From assembly GCF_023273875.1 (NCBI RefSeq), contig NZ_CP096882.1, positions 1,550,001-1,614,000 of the forward strand: a stretch of 64,000 nucleotides of DNA, given 5' to 3'. A program made the position numbers and the translations under genes. Below are positions 7,830-15,701 of the stretch, one piece after another; the first letter of the stretch is position 1, and every line of letters starts with the position of its first letter. Below the pieces are notes generated by a model. It had not been told where the DNA came from. It did not search any database and worked only from the letters and a program-made list of their open reading frames with translations. The stretch is from Pseudarthrobacter sp. SSS035. GTDB lineage: Bacteria > Actinomycetota > Actinomycetes > Actinomycetales > Micrococcaceae.

Positions 7830-8786
7830 GTGGACGCGTACTCCCCCGCATATCCGGCAGGGCGCCACTACCACGGCGATGGCCGAAGCCCGTTGTCCCT
7901 GGTTCTTTCGGTGGCTGCCGCTTTGATGGTTTTGCTGGCTGCCGTCACTTCGGCCGTGGTCCGTTCTGAGGGCGTCACCGGAACCGTGAATGCGGCTTTC
8001 GCCGGGACCGGGCCGGTTGGCGCCATGGCCGCGGTTGGTGCCGGCGCCGCTGTTGGTGCAGGCCCCGAGGTTGACGCCATGGCCGCGGTTGGTGCAGGCG
8101 CCGAGGACGGAAGCGTCGCGAGAATTATCAGCAGGGTCTCCGGCTTCCGCGTTGGCGTGGCCGTCGCGGATACAGCTGGCGGACAGGTCCGCACTTTCGG
8201 CGACACGGCGGCCTATACTGCGGCCAGCACTGCCAAGCTGATCACCGCAGCGGCCTATCTCAGGCTTGTGGAGGCCGGTGAAGTGCGGCTCGATGAGACG
8301 CTGGGGAACTACACTGCCGCTTTCCAGCTCAAGTCCATGATCAATAACAGCAACAATGATTCCTGGCTCCTGTTGATGGGCAGGATCGGCTACCAGCGGC
8401 TGATCCAGTATGCAGCCTCGATTGGCATCGCCTACGATCCCGAAGACAACCGGCTGACTCCCGGGGAAGTGGCCCAGGTCCTGACGAAGCTTTACGCCGG
8501 ACAGCTGCTTAACCCCAATGACACCGCGCAGTTGCTGGGGTACATGCAGGAAACCAACAACGAGGAACTTATCCCCGCGGCCTCGGGGCCCGGCATTACC
8601 GTCTATCACAAATACGGTCAGCTTGGAGGAAACCTCCATGACGCATCCCTTTTGGAACATGGCGGGACAACGTATGCGCTGGTGATCTTCACGGAAGGCG
8701 CCGATAGCACCGACGAGGCCGAACGCACTGAAATGATCCACGATCTGACGCGGGCAGTCGTCGGGACGCTCTTTCCCGCGGGTTAA
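7830..8786 (+). CDS. Membrane-anchored serine hydrolase, class A beta-lactamase fold
   Basis: 318 residues. A hydrophobic segment at about 22-44 anchors or exports the protein. It is followed by a low-complexity Ala/Gly/Val linker (about 60-93) built from near-identical AAVGAG units. The catalytic domain shows S133-T-A-K136 (SxxK), S174-N-N (SxN) and K261-Y-G in place of KTG. This places it among penicillin-recognising enzymes such as D-Ala-D-Ala peptidases or class A beta-lactamases. The class A Glu166 was not identified, so antibiotic hydrolysis is not implied. GTG 7830 has AGGAG 6 nt upstream. Confidence 0.82.
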   Translation: MDAYSPAYPAGRHYHGDGRSPLSLVLSVAAALMVLLAAVTSAVVRSEGVTGTVNAAFAGTGPVGAMAAVGAGAAVGAGPEVDAMAAVGAGAEDGSVARIISRVSGFRVGVAVADTAGGQVRTFGDTAAYTAASTAKLITAAAYLRLVEAGEVRLDETLGNYTAAFQLKSMINNSNNDSWLLLMGRIGYQRLIQYAASIGIAYDPEDNRLTPGEVAQVLTKLYAGQLLNPNDTAQLLGYMQETNNEELIPAASGPGITVYHKYGQLGGNLHDASLLEHGGTTYALVIFTEGADSTDEAERTEMIHDLTRAVVGTLFPAG

Positions 8787-8846
8787 CCGGGCTCCTGCTG
8801 ACTCCTTGCAATCCGGCGCTCGGCATCGAGGGAACGGAGCATTCGC

Positions 8847-8876
8847 GCGCCGGGGGCTTAAGTGTCCGCTCGCGCC
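8847..8876. repeat. Half copy of the 6039/29347 palindrome arm
   Basis: Between two convergent genes lies a degenerate single arm (AAGTGTCCGCTCGCGC), matching the right arm of the 6039-6103 palindrome at nearly every base. No left arm is present. Confidence 0.5.
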
Positions 8877-8882
8877 GGGTGG

Positions 8883-9515
8883 TTAACTGCGGTGGTGCTC
8901 AATCAGCCAGCCGGCCATCTGCTGGGCCCGCTTGGCCGCCTGGGTGTCCCCTTCGGTGGCTGAGACGATGGACCCTTTCATCAGGATGTGCCACGACCGG
9001 GCGAAATCCTCCGGGCGGTCCAACCCTGCCTGCTCGGCGAGGTCCTGCACATGGCCCCTGATCCTGGCCAGGTAGTCGATGCTGGCCTGGCCCAGGGGAT
9101 GGGCCGGGCCCATTTCCAGCAGGATGTTGATGAAGGAGCAGGCCTCGAAGTCGTCGCGCAGGAACCAGTCGCCGAAGACGTCGAAGATGGCAAGGAGCTG
9201 CTCAGTGGGGGTAGTGCCGCGCAGTTTGGCCTGGCCAACGATGGCATCAACTGTCCATACCTGGTCCCGCTGCTCCAGGAACGCCAGAACCAGCGCGTCC
9301 TTGGACGGGAAGTGCCGGTAAAAAGTTGCCTTGGCCACGCCGGAACGTTCGATCAGTTCGTTAACACCCACATCCCGCACACCGCGGCGGGAAAAGAGTT
9401 CATAAGCCACAGCCAGGATTCGGCTCCGGGAATCGGCAGGCAGAACTGCCGCCTCGGCGGGTAAATCCGCCGGAGACAGCGCGGGTTCTGCAGTGTGGTC
9501 TGCATCGGAAATCAT
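8883..9515 (-). CDS. TetR/AcrR family transcriptional regulator
   Basis: 210 residues. A TetR_N helix-turn-helix occupies about residues 30-75 (ILAVAYELFSRRGVRDVGVN, then GVAKATFYRHFPSKDALV). The rest is a helical ligand-binding domain of unknown specificity. Residues 1-25 are an acidic Ala/Pro-rich extension. TAAACT lies 9 nt before ATG 9515, suggesting a leaderless or very short leader. A GACCGGTC palindrome covers the -35 position and suggests self-repression. Likely targets are itself, the divergent small gene at 9644, or the nearby DHA2 pump. Confidence 0.88.
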   Translation of the reverse strand: MISDADHTAEPALSPADLPAEAAVLPADSRSRILAVAYELFSRRGVRDVGVNELIERSGVAKATFYRHFPSKDALVLAFLEQRDQVWTVDAIVGQAKLRGTTPTEQLLAIFDVFGDWFLRDDFEACSFINILLEMGPAHPLGQASIDYLARIRGHVQDLAEQAGLDRPEDFARSWHILMKGSIVSATEGDTQAAKRAQQMAGWLIEHHRS

Positions 9516-9524
9516 CGTAGGAAT

Positions 9525-9555
9525 AGTTTACTCCAAGGTGCAGACAGACCGGTCT
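9525..9555 (-). promoter_or_regulatory. Promoter and candidate TetR operator of 8883-9515
   Basis: TAAACT on the minus strand (plus 9525-9530) is the -10 box. The 10-bp perfect palindrome AGACCGGTCT (9546-9555) overlies the -35 position 17 bp upstream. Such a site fits a TetR dimer and autoregulation. Confidence 0.5.
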
Positions 9556-9643
9556 TACTCGTTGTAATGTTTTCCCAGACGCAGTGCTATGACGCCGACG
9601 GAACCCCGTAAAGGCCCCGTCGGCTTGGTGCAAGGAGGCCCCG

Positions 9644-9925
9644 ATGTCAGCAGAGCGAACGTACGATTTTATCCCGGGCGGCGACACTGACCCATGGATA
9701 GAGAGTGCCGCTGCGTCCGCCGAGATCCGGCACTTCGCCCGGGAATCCTTGCGGTGGCAGGCGCAGGAAATCATTGATGAGGTGCTCCGCGGAACAGTTC
9801 CGGGCGAGGAGTTGTCCCGGGCCCGGTTGCGCCGCTGCGTCGCCCAGAACCCCGGCAAGCCCGAACGTGCACTCCTTCAGCAGCTGATGCTCAACCGCGA
9901 CCCGCAGGCTGAATCACCGCAGTAA
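9644..9925 (+). CDS. Small conserved protein, paralogue of 11477-11734
   Basis: 93 residues, no recognised family and no membrane segment. The C-terminal half carries RLRRCVAxNPGxPERAL, almost the same as in the gene at 11477-11734, and both share WQAxEII about 20 residues earlier. AAGGAGG lies 7-8 nt before ATG 9644. It is convergent with the GAF-ANTAR gene ending at 9935, while its paralogue lies at the head of the same gene cluster. I infer a role in the same signalling module; the function is unknown. Confidence 0.75.
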   Translation: MSAERTYDFIPGGDTDPWIESAAASAEIRHFARESLRWQAQEIIDEVLRGTVPGEELSRARLRRCVAQNPGKPERALLQQLMLNRDPQAESPQ

Positions 9926-9934
9926 CGGCCGGCC

Positions 9935-10645
9935 TTACAACGTGAGGCTGCGGTCCACGATGCGCCCGGCGGTCATGTGCAGGCTCTGGCTGTTGGCGCG
10001 GGCATGGTTCCGGAGCAGGTTGAATGCCGCGTCCATATCCACTCCGGCAGTGTGCGCAATGACGCCCTTGGCCTGCTCAATCAGCACCCGGGTGTTCAAG
10101 GCCAGCTGCAGCTGCTCGTTGACCAGTACCGCTTCCCGGATGGTGCGTTCCTGCATAAGGCTGATGGTGGCGACGTCGGCAAGCGCCTGGCCGATCGCGG
10201 CATCCTCTGCAGTCAGGAAACCCTCCCGGGCGCCGAACAGACCCATGGCCCCGATAATCCTGCCGTGAACGCGCATGGGCACAGCATGCACGGACCGGAA
10301 GCCCTGCGACAGCGCGGCTTGGCGGAAGCCCAGCCACTTGGTAAGCCCGGCAATGTCGTCCACTGAGACTGCCGCCCCGGTCAGGTAGCACTCAACGCAG
10401 GGACCGGCTCCGGCTTGAAGCTGGAGCACCTCGACGAGTTGGCTCTGCTCGCTGGTGGATGCGACAACCTGCAGTTCTCCGCTGGGATCGGCAAGCAACA
10501 GACCCGCGGCTGCGACGTCAAGGAGACCCACGGATTCCTCCACCAGGACATGCAGAGGATCCACGACGTCGTAGTCGGCCACCAGCGTGTCAGTGAGCTT
10601 GACGAACGCCACACTGGCGCGCTCGGCGCGGGTACTGGTTACCAT
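9935..10645 (-). CDS. GAF-ANTAR domain RNA-binding regulator
   Basis: 236 residues. A GAF sensor domain (about 20-160) is followed by a C-terminal ANTAR domain (about 175-232; RVLIEQAKGVIAHTAGVDMD, then AFNLLRNHAR). ANTAR domains bind paired hexaloop RNA hairpins and prevent transcription termination; GAF domains sense small ligands or redox state. It lies 9 bp behind a second GAF-ANTAR gene and is the last gene of the minus-strand cluster. Its target RNAs cannot be seen in the window. Confidence 0.9.
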   Translation of the reverse strand: MVTSTRAERASVAFVKLTDTLVADYDVVDPLHVLVEESVGLLDVAAAGLLLADPSGELQVVASTSEQSQLVEVLQLQAGAGPCVECYLTGAAVSVDDIAGLTKWLGFRQAALSQGFRSVHAVPMRVHGRIIGAMGLFGAREGFLTAEDAAIGQALADVATISLMQERTIREAVLVNEQLQLALNTRVLIEQAKGVIAHTAGVDMDAAFNLLRNHARANSQSLHMTAGRIVDRSLTL

Positions 10646-10654
10646 GGCCCTATT

Positions 10655-11350
10655 TTACTGCAGGGCAGGTCCGCTGGCCCCACCCTTGTCGGTGTCGAAG
10701 GTGAGCCTTCTTTCGAGCACAGCGGCGGCTGTCTCCCCCAACGTGAGGTCATTGGCAAAAGCGTAGGCACGCAACAAAAGCAAGGATTCCGCTGCCGTAG
10801 CACCGGACTGCGCCAGGACCATCCCGGTGGCCTGGTGAATCTCGCGGCGCGACATAAGCGCCGGCTCCAGGGCTGGGTCCGTATCCGGTGCGCTGAGGCT
10901 CAGGATCTTGCGCAGGAGGTACCAGGAAGTCTGCCCGGCAAGTACGGCCGCCATCGACTGGTCCGACCGGTTCAGGTTTCCACGAACGGCGTGATACAGC
11001 TCAACAACACCGAGGTCCATCGCGCCTACTGTGAGTGGAAAAACGAACAGCGCGGCTGCGTCCGTCCCGGCGATCGCCTGCCGGAACATGGGCCATTCGT
11101 CGTCGGCGGTGGACTGTGCGTCGGGGATCAGCACGGGCAAGCGGGTCTTGTGGGCCCGCCACCGCGGGCCTTCGCCGAGGTTGAACTGCAGTTCGTCCAG
11201 GCGGGCGGCGAGTTCGTCGCTGGCGGAGACCAGGGTCTCCGCGGCAGAGCCGCCGAAGAGGGACACCGCGGCACCCGTTATGGGCAGCTTCTCCAGATAT
11301 GGAGCACACACGTTCTGGTCACCGGCAACCATATCGGGTGCAATGTCCAT
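10655..11350 (-). CDS. GAF-ANTAR domain RNA-binding regulator
   Basis: 231 residues: a GAF-like domain (about 10-150, with LDELQFNLGEGP) and a C-terminal ANTAR domain (about 165-215; IHQATGMVLAQSG, LLLLRAYAFANDLTL). It is paired with the downstream GAF-ANTAR gene (gap 9 bp) and follows the small gene 11477-11734 after 126 bp. The two are diverged, so they probably sense different inputs. Confidence 0.88.
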   Translation of the reverse strand: MDIAPDMVAGDQNVCAPYLEKLPITGAAVSLFGGSAAETLVSASDELAARLDELQFNLGEGPRWRAHKTRLPVLIPDAQSTADDEWPMFRQAIAGTDAAALFVFPLTVGAMDLGVVELYHAVRGNLNRSDQSMAAVLAGQTSWYLLRKILSLSAPDTDPALEPALMSRREIHQATGMVLAQSGATAAESLLLLRAYAFANDLTLGETAAAVLERRLTFDTDKGGASGPALQ

Positions 11351-11476
11351 GGTGAGCCTCTGATCCCTGAATCATCCCGCGGTGAAAGATCCGGCTGCAG
11401 GCTGAACCGGAACGGCGGAGTTGTCACTTCAAGGATACAGATTGCGTCGAACCCGCCCGTCGTCGCCGACCGGGCC

Positions 11477-11734
11477 TCAGTCCCGCCCTTCCTGGCCGTT
11501 GGCATTGGCCATCTCTGAGGTGACCATCAGGTGGTCACGCAAGGCCCGTTCCGGTGCGCCCGGGTGGGCGGCCACACACCTGCGAAGGCGCCATTTGACG
11601 TCGGCCAGATCCGGTGCCGGGTCCCCCAGGATCGAGTAGATAATTTCGTACGCCTGCCACCCGATCGGCGTGAATCCGTCAGCTGCGATGTGGTTGGCCA
11701 TCGCCTCCTCAACCTTAGGGATCGTGGCGCTCAC
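11477..11734 (-). CDS. Small conserved protein, paralogue of 9644-9925
   Basis: 85 residues from GTG 11734, which has GGAGAG 4-5 nt upstream; ATG 11701 is possible but its GGAGG is only 2 nt away. It carries WQAYEII and RLRRCVAxHPGxPERAL, the signature shared with the gene at 9644. The start lies 20 bp inside the preceding gene, so the two are translationally coupled. No known domain is recognised. Confidence 0.75.
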   Translation of the reverse strand: MSATIPKVEEAMANHIAADGFTPIGWQAYEIIYSILGDPAPDLADVKWRLRRCVAAHPGAPERALRDHLMVTSEMANANGQEGRD

Positions 11735-11936
11735 GGGTCTCTCCGAAAGGTACGGCCTCGCTGACCGCAACGGTATAGGTGTCGTGCGCATGGCGGGTTA
11801 CCAGAATCCCGCATAGGCCAGTGCTGGCGGCATACTGGCGGGCCATGTCAACGGCCGAATTCAAATAGTCGTCCAGGACGGACGCGTGATTCACTTTGAC
11901 GAGATAGGACAGCCCGTCATCGATTGTGCGGATCAT
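11715..11936 (-). CDS. Small protein heading the GAF-ANTAR cluster
   Basis: 73 residues from ATG 11936, chosen over an ATG at 12050 because AGGAG lies 8 nt upstream and the added sequence is Pro/Arg-rich. No known domain; soluble, with mixed alpha/beta character (VNHASVLDDYLNSAVDMAR). It overlaps the next gene by 20 bp and is the likely first gene of a four-gene unit ending at 9935. The 292 bp upstream (11937-12228) hold a possible -10 box (TATGCT, minus strand) but no hairpin pair that clearly fits an ANTAR target. Confidence 0.6.
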   Translation of the reverse strand: MIRTIDDGLSYLVKVNHASVLDDYLNSAVDMARQYAASTGLCGILVTRHAHDTYTVAVSEAVPFGETRERHDP

Positions 11937-12228
11937 TGGATTCGCTCCTGACTTGAGCGTGGCCGGCAGGCCACGGGGATGGGGAATGCACGCGAGCATC
12001 CCGCTTGCCGTGTATGCGGCTGCGCCGGGCAGACAGGAGCCGGGCAGCACAAAAGGCCGAGGATAACTGCGGAAGAAGTATGGGGTGCCCTGCGTGAAAT
12101 TTGTCCTCCTGGGGTACGCCGAAATAAGGCGATGCCAGGGTCTGGGGCAACAAATTCAGCATAGCGGATGCCGGGACAGACGGACAGGGATCCGAGGCCT
12201 TGCGTGCCCCGGAAGCGGACCCTACTTA

Positions 12229-13155
12229 TCAGCTGCTGAGCGGCACGTTGTCGATCAGCCGGACCGGCCCTACCTTGGCGGCGATGAGAGCCAGGCCTTC
12301 GCCGCGGAACGGGACTTTCCGGCAGTTCTCGGCCAGCGGCTCAAGGGTGAGCGGATCCACGACATCGAAGTAGTCCAGTCCCACCAACGACTGCGATTCA
12401 ACCATGGCCCGGGCCGATTCCAGATCAAGCGGCTGGTGGGCAGTTGCCCGCTCCGCCAGGAGCCGCAGCGCCCGTGACAACACCAGGGCGGCCTCGCGCT
12501 CCTCTGCGGAGAGGAACCGGTTGCGGCTGGACAGGGCCAGCCCGTCCGCGGACCGGACGGTAGGCACGGCAACAATTTCGACGGGGAAATTCAGGTCCGC
12601 CACCATACGGCGCACCAGCGCCAGCTGCTGGGCGTCCTTTTGCCCGAAATAGGCCCGATAGGCCGGCAGTCCCCCGCCGCCGGAGGCAAAAGCACCGGCC
12701 GGCGGAAGCCCTGAGCCGGGGATGCAGTAGTGCAGCAGCTTGGCAACCACGGTGAGGGCACCGTCGAAATGGCCCGGCCGTGAGGCGCCTTCCCACTTTT
12801 CCCCCAGGGAGCCGGCGGTCACGCGGACCAGCGGCTCGCCGCCGGGATAGACCTCTTCCACCGGAGGCGCAAACACGAGGTCCACGCCCTGTTCCTCAAG
12901 CAGGGCAAGATCGGCGTCGAGCGTGCGGGGGTACCGGTCCAGATCCACCGCATCGCCGAACTGGAGCGGGTTCACAAAGATGGACGCCACCACTACGTCG
13001 TTCTGTTCGACGGCGGTGCGCGCCAGCCGGGCGTGGCCTTCGTGCAGCGCGCCCATGGTTGGCACCAGGCCCTGGGACCTGCCCGCCTTCTGCGCGAGCA
13101 GCCGTGCACTCGCCTCCCTGAGCTCAACGGCAGTTGTCACCAGTTGAGTGGCCAT
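12229..13155 (-). CDS. panC: Pantothenate synthetase
   Basis: Joins pantoate and beta-alanine with ATP to give pantothenate, the precursor of coenzyme A. The 308-residue product shows PTMGALHEGH (nucleotide-binding HIGH-type motif), SIFVNPLQFG, DLDRYPRTLDADL and the flexible-loop motif SADGLALSSRNRFLS. ATG 13155 overlaps the stop region of the upstream DUF2520 gene, so they are one operon. panD, which usually follows in mycobacteria, is not in the window. Confidence 0.96.
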   Translation of the reverse strand: MATQLVTTAVELREASARLLAQKAGRSQGLVPTMGALHEGHARLARTAVEQNDVVVASIFVNPLQFGDAVDLDRYPRTLDADLALLEEQGVDLVFAPPVEEVYPGGEPLVRVTAGSLGEKWEGASRPGHFDGALTVVAKLLHYCIPGSGLPPAGAFASGGGGLPAYRAYFGQKDAQQLALVRRMVADLNFPVEIVAVPTVRSADGLALSSRNRFLSAEEREAALVLSRALRLLAERATAHQPLDLESARAMVESQSLVGLDYFDVVDPLTLEPLAENCRKVPFRGEGLALIAAKVGPVRLIDNVPLSS

Positions 13156-13156
13156 G

Positions 13157-14047
13157 TCAGTTTCCCTCTTCCAGGGCCGCGCGGAGGGCCCCCACTTGAT
13201 CCTCTTTGAGCAGCCCCCGGCTGCTGGCCCGCCGTGCCGTGGCGCGGGCCATGGCGAGGTAAGCCTCCAGCACATCGCCGTGCGCACCGGCGTCGTACTC
13301 CCTTAACGCCTCGGCGTGGGCCGCCACTGTCCCCACATCACCGCGGGCCACCGGACCGGTCAGCGCCGACTCGCCGGAGGCGAGCGCGTTCTCCAGCGTG
13401 GCCCGCAGCAAAGGCCCCAGCATCCGCTCCGGCGCGTCGACGCCAACGTCTCGGAGCAGCTCCGAAGCCTGCGCCACCAGGGTGACCATATGGTTCGAGC
13501 CATGGGCGAGGGCCGTGTGGTACAGCGTCCGGTCCCCCTCGGCGATGGCCACGGGTTCGGCACCCATCTCCACTACCAGCGCCTGGGCAATGGGCAGCAT
13601 CGCTGCATCGGCGGTCACGCCAAAGGTGCAATCCAGCAGTCGTGTCAGGTCCAGGCTCATGCCCGTGAACGTCATGGCGGGGTGCAGTGCAAGGGGGATG
13701 GCTCCGGCGGCGCGCACCGGGCGTAGCACCCCCACCCCGAACCTGCCTGAGGTGTGCGCCACGATCTGTCCGGGCTGCCACGCCCCGAGTTTGGCGAGTC
13801 CGTCCACCAGTCCGGCCAGGGCGTCGTCGGGCACGGCCAGGAGCACCAGTTCAGACCGTTCCACAATCTCCTGGATCTCCAGGATGGGCACGCCCGGCAG
13901 CAGCGTCTCCGCCCGTTCGCGGCTGGCCTCGGACACCGCGGAAACCCCGACGACGGCGTGCTCGGCCGAGCGCAACGCCGCGCCAAGGACGGCGCCAACT
14001 TTCCCGGCACCGATGATTCCGACGCCAAGGCGCCCGGGCTTAGCCAC
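13157..14047 (-). CDS. Rossmann-fold DUF2520 oxidoreductase-like protein
   Basis: 296 residues from GTG 14047. A Rossmann motif (GVGIIGAGKVGAVLG) opens an NADP-binding domain (about 1-130). A DUF2520 helical domain follows (ALHPAMTFTG, then ALAHGSNHMVTL). The layout resembles ketopantoate- and pyrroline-reductase-like enzymes. Its constant place before panC suggests a link to pantothenate metabolism, not proven here. A longer frame to 14407 reads through the 48-bp repeat in the wrong frame and is rejected. The start overlaps the PH-domain gene by 8 bp. Confidence 0.88.
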   Translation of the reverse strand: MAKPGRLGVGIIGAGKVGAVLGAALRSAEHAVVGVSAVSEASRERAETLLPGVPILEIQEIVERSELVLLAVPDDALAGLVDGLAKLGAWQPGQIVAHTSGRFGVGVLRPVRAAGAIPLALHPAMTFTGMSLDLTRLLDCTFGVTADAAMLPIAQALVVEMGAEPVAIAEGDRTLYHTALAHGSNHMVTLVAQASELLRDVGVDAPERMLGPLLRATLENALASGESALTGPVARGDVGTVAAHAEALREYDAGAHGDVLEAYLAMARATARRASSRGLLKEDQVGALRAALEEGN

Positions 14048-15701
14048 GTTGCGGGCCTTCCTGTTGGGGACTGGTTTCGACAGGCTCAACCACCGGAGCG
14101 GGCTCCACCACCGGACTAGCGGTTTCGACAGGCTCAACCACCGGAGCGGGCTCCACCACCGGACTAGCGGTTTCGACAGGCTCAACCACCGGAGCGGGCT
14201 CAACCACCGGACTTGCGGTTTCGACAGGCTCAACCACCGGAGCCGGCGCCACTGTTGCCAGCCATTGTTCACTGGTCTGCCGCTTGCGGGCGAGCCGGGC
14301 GCGGGCGGACTGTGCATCAAAAAGGCCTCGGGCCTCGTCAAGCCCGGCCTGGGTGAGCCGCGGCGAGACCGGTCCCGCCGTGGTGTGCAGGACGAGGTCC
14401 GCCACACGGAACCGCCGCGCGAGCGGACCCTGGTGAAGGGCCATGGACTGGGTGCGCTGGTGCGGGACCATCACCAGTTCCCGCCACCACCGGCCCGAGC
14501 GGATCAGCAGGGCGGTGTCGGTGGTGGCAAAGCCGTTGCGGCGCCAGCCCAGCGGCGCGAGGAACCTGCCGCGGCGCGGCGTGGTGACGAAGCCGCCGTC
14601 GGAATCCAGCCCCGAGAGCCCGGCAGCGAAGATGCGTCCGGGTTCAGGTGTTCCGGGATCCGGCAGCACGAGTGCGAGCATGCTCATCACGTCGGCCAGC
14701 TTGCCCACGGGCAGCAGCGTGGTCCGGGACGACGTCTCGCCGTTGCTTTCGATCGCGCCGTAGCCGGCCACGTTGACCTGGATCCGGTACCAGCCGAAGA
14801 TCCGCCACAGCGGGGACTGTGCCACTTTCAGCGCCTGGACCCGGCCCGGTGGCAGCGTCTGCGCCTGCGTGTCCAGCAGCCCGTAGCGGAGCCGGATCCC
14901 GTCCGGCGAAATGGCAGCGGTGAAGTTGTAGCCCTTGTTGAAGAAGCCCCAGTAGCTGGCGGCGAGGCCCAGCACCGCCGGGATCAGGTAGAAGAAGAAG
15001 CCGCGGTTGTCCGTCACGGCGGACAGGATCACGGCGGCGATCCCGCCCACCACCACAAAAAAGCTCTGCTCACTGAGCAGCAGGGAACCGATAAGGCGCG
15101 ACGGCGGCACGGACAGCACCGGATATTCGGGTGCCTCGGGCGCGGCCTCCTGCGGCCGGGCCGGGTCCGGGACCACGCCTGCGGCCCGTGCCAGGATGGT
15201 GGCCCGGAGCTGGCGGGCGTCGTCCATCCGCAGGTAGGCCAGTTTGACGGCCGATTCACCGGCGTCGGCCACCTCGAACTTGAGTTCGGCCAGGCCGAAG
15301 ATCCTGGCAAGCAGGGGCTGGACGATATCGATGGCCTGGACACGGTCCAGCCGGGCCTGGCGCTGCTGGCGGAAGAGGAAGCCGGAGTTGACCCGGACGT
15401 ACCCTTCGGCGACCTGGTACTTGGTGAAGTACCAGGTCAGGATGAAGCCCAGCACGGTCACCACAAGGACGATGCCGCCGCCGGCCACCAGCCAGGGTGC
15501 CCGGCCGGCGAAGTCCTCCTCGAACAGGGGACGGCCTTGCAGCAACCGTTCGAAAAAGTCCCGCCCGAAGAAGAAACCGATGGCCGCCAGGGCCACCCAG
15601 CCGCGCACAAACGCGGACGCCGGGTGCACACGCAGCCACTCGCCGTCGGGCGCCACCGGAACCGCGGTCGGTGCGCCGGCCTCCGGAACGTTTGCCGTCA
15701 C
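14040..15701 (-). CDS. Membrane protein with bacterial PH domains (YdbT-like) and repeat tail
   Basis: 553 residues from GTG 15701, overlapping the preceding stop by GTGA. Two N-terminal and two central hydrophobic segments alternate with bPH2 (DUF304) domains, the YdbS/YdbT arrangement. The last 70 residues are a tandem VVEPVETASPVVEPAP repeat encoded by a 48-bp DNA repeat. The family is of unknown biochemical role, thought to act at the membrane. It probably works with the single bPH2 protein encoded just upstream. Confidence 0.87.
   Translation of the reverse strand: MTANVPEAGAPTAVPVAPDGEWLRVHPASAFVRGWVALAAIGFFFGRDFFERLLQGRPLFEEDFAGRAPWLVAGGGIVLVVTVLGFILTWYFTKYQVAEGYVRVNSGFLFRQQRQARLDRVQAIDIVQPLLARIFGLAELKFEVADAGESAVKLAYLRMDDARQLRATILARAAGVVPDPARPQEAAPEAPEYPVLSVPPSRLIGSLLLSEQSFFVVVGGIAAVILSAVTDNRGFFFYLIPAVLGLAASYWGFFNKGYNFTAAISPDGIRLRYGLLDTQAQTLPPGRVQALKVAQSPLWRIFGWYRIQVNVAGYGAIESNGETSSRTTLLPVGKLADVMSMLALVLPDPGTPEPGRIFAAGLSGLDSDGGFVTTPRRGRFLAPLGWRRNGFATTDTALLIRSGRWWRELVMVPHQRTQSMALHQGPLARRFRVADLVLHTTAGPVSPRLTQAGLDEARGLFDAQSARARLARKRQTSEQWLATVAPAPVVEPVETASPVVEPAPVVEPVETASPVVEPAPVVEPVETASPVVEPAPVVEPVETSPQQEGPQRG
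14073..14246. repeat. 48-bp tandem repeat in coding sequence, 3.6 copies
   Basis: Copies at 14073-14120, 14121-14168 and 14169-14216 plus a partial copy to 14246 are nearly identical. Each contains GGTTTCGACAGGCTCAACCA, which I recall as a dispersed motif in Arthrobacter genomes. In frame it gives 16-residue Pro/Glu/Val repeats; the other frame gives RWLSLSKP repeats. Confidence 0.92.

Noticed and set aside
7830..8786. Antibiotic-resistance beta-lactamase
   Set aside because: The class A general base was not identified and the KTG motif is KYG; resistance cannot be claimed.
11937..12228. ANTAR-target double hairpin in the leader of the GAF-ANTAR cluster
   Set aside because: I looked for two adjacent stems with six-base loops (A at 1, G at 4) and saw none that were convincing.
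13157..14407. Longer form of the DUF2520 protein with RWLSLSKP repeats
   Set aside because: The N-terminal 120 residues are the 48-bp repeat read in the wrong frame; the PH-domain gene uses that DNA. The Rossmann motif begins just after GTG 14047.
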